Below are positions 5,921 through 7,777 of a stretch of DNA of 7,777 nt, one piece after another. The position numbers and the translations under genes were made by a program. The first letter of the stretch is position 1; every line of letters begins with the position of its first letter. The notes beneath the pieces were generated by a model. It was given only the letters and a program-made list of their open reading frames with translations. It had not been told where the DNA came from and ran no database searches. This DNA is from an uncultured Saprospiraceae bacterium (GTDB lineage Bacteria > Bacteroidota > Bacteroidia > Chitinophagales > Saprospiraceae): the NCBI GenBank assembly GCA_937959095.1, contig CALGLY010000409.1, forward strand, positions 1-7,777, in the 5' to 3' direction.

Positions 5921-7777
5921 ATGACATTACAAATCAAATCACTCGATCAGTACAAAGAAGTTTATAAGCAAAGCGTAGAGCAGCCAGAGCAATTTTGGGC
6001 AGCCCAAGCGAAGACTTTCCAATGGCGAAAGAAATGGGATAAAGTCCTCGATTATGATTTTGCAGGCCCGAATATCAATTGGTTTCAAGGCGGAAAGCTC
6101 AATATCACCGAAAATTGCTTAGATAGACATCTCGAAGAACGTGGCGACCAAATAGCTATTCTTTGGGAAGCCAACGACCCAAATACGCCCGCCAAAACCT
6201 ATACCTATAAAGAACTCCATGCCGAAGTATGCAAAGCCGCGAATGCCCTAAAAGCAATGGGTATCCAAAAAGGAGACCGTATCTGTTTCTATATGCCGAT
6301 GGTAGCCGAACTCGCTATAGGCGTGCTTGCCTCTGCGCGCATTGGAGCGATACATTCGGTGGTATTTGCAGGTTTTTCTGCGAATGCCCTAGCCGATAGA
6401 ATAAAAGATGCAACCTGCAAAATGGTCATTTGCTCGGATTATAATAGTCGAGGCGCGAAGAATATTCCAGTAAAGAAAATTGTAGATGATGCCCTAGCAA
6501 TGGATTGCGAGAGCATAGAAACGGTACTTGTGCATAAGAACACAGGCGGTGAAGTACAATGGAACGACCAAACCGATAAATGGTGGCACGAAACCGTAGA
6601 TAATCAGAGTACCGATTGTCCTGCTGAAGAAATGGATAGCGAAGATATGCTCTTCATCCTTTACACTTCTGGCTCTACGGGCAAGCCAAAAGGCGTGGTG
6701 CATACCTGTGGCGGCTATATGGTGTATACGTGTTTTAGTTTCAAAAATGTGTTCCAATACGAAAAAGGTGATGTCTATTGGTGTACTGCCGACATTGGCT
6801 GGATAACTGGACATTCCTACATCGTGTATGGCCCACTACTCGCAGGCGCGACCACGATTATGTTTGAGGGTGTACCGACTTATCCCGATGCTGGTCGCTT
6901 CTGGGAAGTTTGCGAAAAACATAAAGTCAATCAGTTTTATACTGCGCCTACTGCCATCCGCGCATTGATGGCAAAAGGCGACCAATATGTCGAAAAATAT
7001 GACCTAAGTAGTCTGAAAGTCATCGGTTCGGTAGGAGAACCGATCAATCAGGAAGCTTGGGAATGGTACAATGAAAAAGTAGGAAAAGGCAACGCCCCAA
7101 TCGTAGATACGTGGTGGCAAACCGAGACAGGTGGTATCCTTATCACGCCGCTCCCAGGCATCACGGATACGAAGCCCTGCTATGCGTCCTACCCAATGCC
7201 AGGCATTCAGCCCGTACTGATGAACCCAGCAGGCGAAGTCGTAGAGGGCAATGATGTAGAAGGCTTGCTTTGTATCAAATTCCCGTGGCCATCCATGATT
7301 CGGACGACTTATGGCGACCATGAACGCTGCAAGAATGTCTATTTTTCTGCTTTTGAAAATATGTACTTCACAGGCGATGGCGCAAGACGCGATGCCGATG
7401 GACGCTATCGCATTATTGGGCGCGTGGATGATGTAATCAATGTATCGGGACACCGCATGGGGACAGCCGAGGTCGAAAACGCGATCAATGAGCATGAAAA
7501 TGTGATTGAGTCTGCCGTAGTCGGGTATCCGCACGACATCAAAGGACAAGGCATTTATGCCTATATTATCACACAACATGCTGTGGAAGATGAAGCGGCT
7601 TTCGCCAAGGCAGTCCGCGCCGTAGTGACGCGCGAAATCGGACCAATTGCAAAACCTGATTTGATACAAGTCGTGCCAGGCTTACCAAAGACCCGTTCTG
7701 GAAAAATCATGCGTCGTATTCTTCGTAAGATAGCTTCGGGCGATGTCTCGAACCTAGGGGATATTTCTACTTTACTC
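5921..7777 (+). CDS. acs: Acetyl-coenzyme A synthetase (AMP-forming), 3' end missing
   Basis: The visible 619 codons are open to the right edge. By comparison with the usual family ending after GD(T/I)ST-L, perhaps 20-30 residues are missing. The enzyme activates acetate with ATP to acetyl-AMP, then forms acetyl-CoA. Visible parts are the N-terminal cap domain (FWAAQAKTFQW near 25-35), the phosphate-binding loop YTSGSTGKPKG (248-258), WWQTETGG (398-405), YFTGDGARRD (482-491, Asp486 for ribose binding), GRVDDVINVSGHR (500-512) and the C-terminal PKTRSGKIMRR. Trp399 matches the tryptophan that limits the pocket to acetate in Salmonella Acs. Lys595 is the catalytic lysine that is switched off by acetylation in that enzyme. 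All key residues are intact and no frameshift is seen. ATG 5921 begins a standard N-terminus; there is no Shine-Dalgarno sequence. It is divergent from rpmI and shares a 234-base promoter region with it. Confidence 0.97.
   Translation, partial: MTLQIKSLDQYKEVYKQSVEQPEQFWAAQAKTFQWRKKWDKVLDYDFAGPNINWFQGGKLNITENCLDRHLEERGDQIAILWEANDPNTPAKTYTYKELHAEVCKAANALKAMGIQKGDRICFYMPMVAELAIGVLASARIGAIHSVVFAGFSANALADRIKDATCKMVICSDYNSRGAKNIPVKKIVDDALAMDCESIETVLVHKNTGGEVQWNDQTDKWWHETVDNQSTDCPAEEMDSEDMLFILYTSGSTGKPKGVVHTCGGYMVYTCFSFKNVFQYEKGDVYWCTADIGWITGHSYIVYGPLLAGATTIMFEGVPTYPDAGRFWEVCEKHKVNQFYTAPTAIRALMAKGDQYVEKYDLSSLKVIGSVGEPINQEAWEWYNEKVGKGNAPIVDTWWQTETGGILITPLPGITDTKPCYASYPMPGIQPVLMNPAGEVVEGNDVEGLLCIKFPWPSMIRTTYGDHERCKNVYFSAFENMYFTGDGARRDADGRYRIIGRVDDVINVSGHRMGTAEVENAINEHENVIESAVVGYPHDIKGQGIYAYIITQHAVEDEAAFAKAVRAVVTREIGPIAKPDLIQVVPGLPKTRSGKIMRRILRKIASGDVSNLGDISTLL

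Noticed and set aside
7004..7669. 221-codon open frame on the - strand
   Set aside because: It lies entirely opposite acs, which has every family motif intact. Its translation is rich in Cys, His, Tyr and Ile in the manner of antisense shadows and resembles no family I know.
1..7777. A previously undescribed multi-gene system
   Set aside because: The identified genes are housekeeping (rpmI, rplT, acs, ybaK) or single widespread families, lie in separate transcription units on both strands, and show no accessory features such as toxin-antitoxin pairs, reverse transcriptases, nucleases or integrases.

Overview
The window looks like ordinary chromosomal DNA from a member of the phylum Bacteroidota; I cannot place it more finely. 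The evidence for the phylum is as follows. None of the gene starts has a recognisable Shine-Dalgarno sequence, and the bases before each start are A/T-rich. The best promoter, ahead of rpmI, fits the Bacteroidota TTTG / TAnnTTTG pattern. The largest gene is an exported sortilin-like Asp-box (BNR) protein of a subfamily I associate with this phylum.

Layout. Bases 1-92 hold the last 29 codons of an unidentified gene. A + strand gene for a membrane-anchored TPR protein follows (201-1052) and ends at a long hairpin terminator (1100-1143). Next is a 1022-residue secreted Asp-box beta-propeller protein (1170-4238). An unusual G+C-rich inverted repeat built of 8-base units (4249-4310) separates it from a YbaK-type Cys-tRNA(Pro) deacylase (4327-4800). 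The 238-base gap 4801-5038 lies between convergent genes and holds a hairpin terminator usable from both sides, then a long A+T-rich imperfect inverted repeat. On the - strand, rpmI (L35, 5489-5686) is followed by rplT (L20, 5039-5383), with a terminator-like hairpin between them. The 234-base gap 5687-5920 is a divergent promoter region: it drives rpmI leftward and acs (acetyl-CoA synthetase) rightward. acs runs off the right edge, probably about 20-30 codons short of its end.

How the genes relate. rpmI-rplT is a ribosomal protein operon, here without infC directly upstream. The deacylase also serves translation, as quality control of mischarged tRNA, but it is on the other strand with its own surroundings. 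acs is acetate activation. The TPR protein and the Asp-box protein are separated by a strong terminator, so I do not treat them as an operon. I see no defence system, mobile element gene, CRISPR array or gene cluster that suggests a new biological system. The points most worth a second look are non-coding: the 8-base-unit palindrome at 4249-4310, the hairpin between rpmI and rplT, and the A+T-rich inverted repeat behind rplT.
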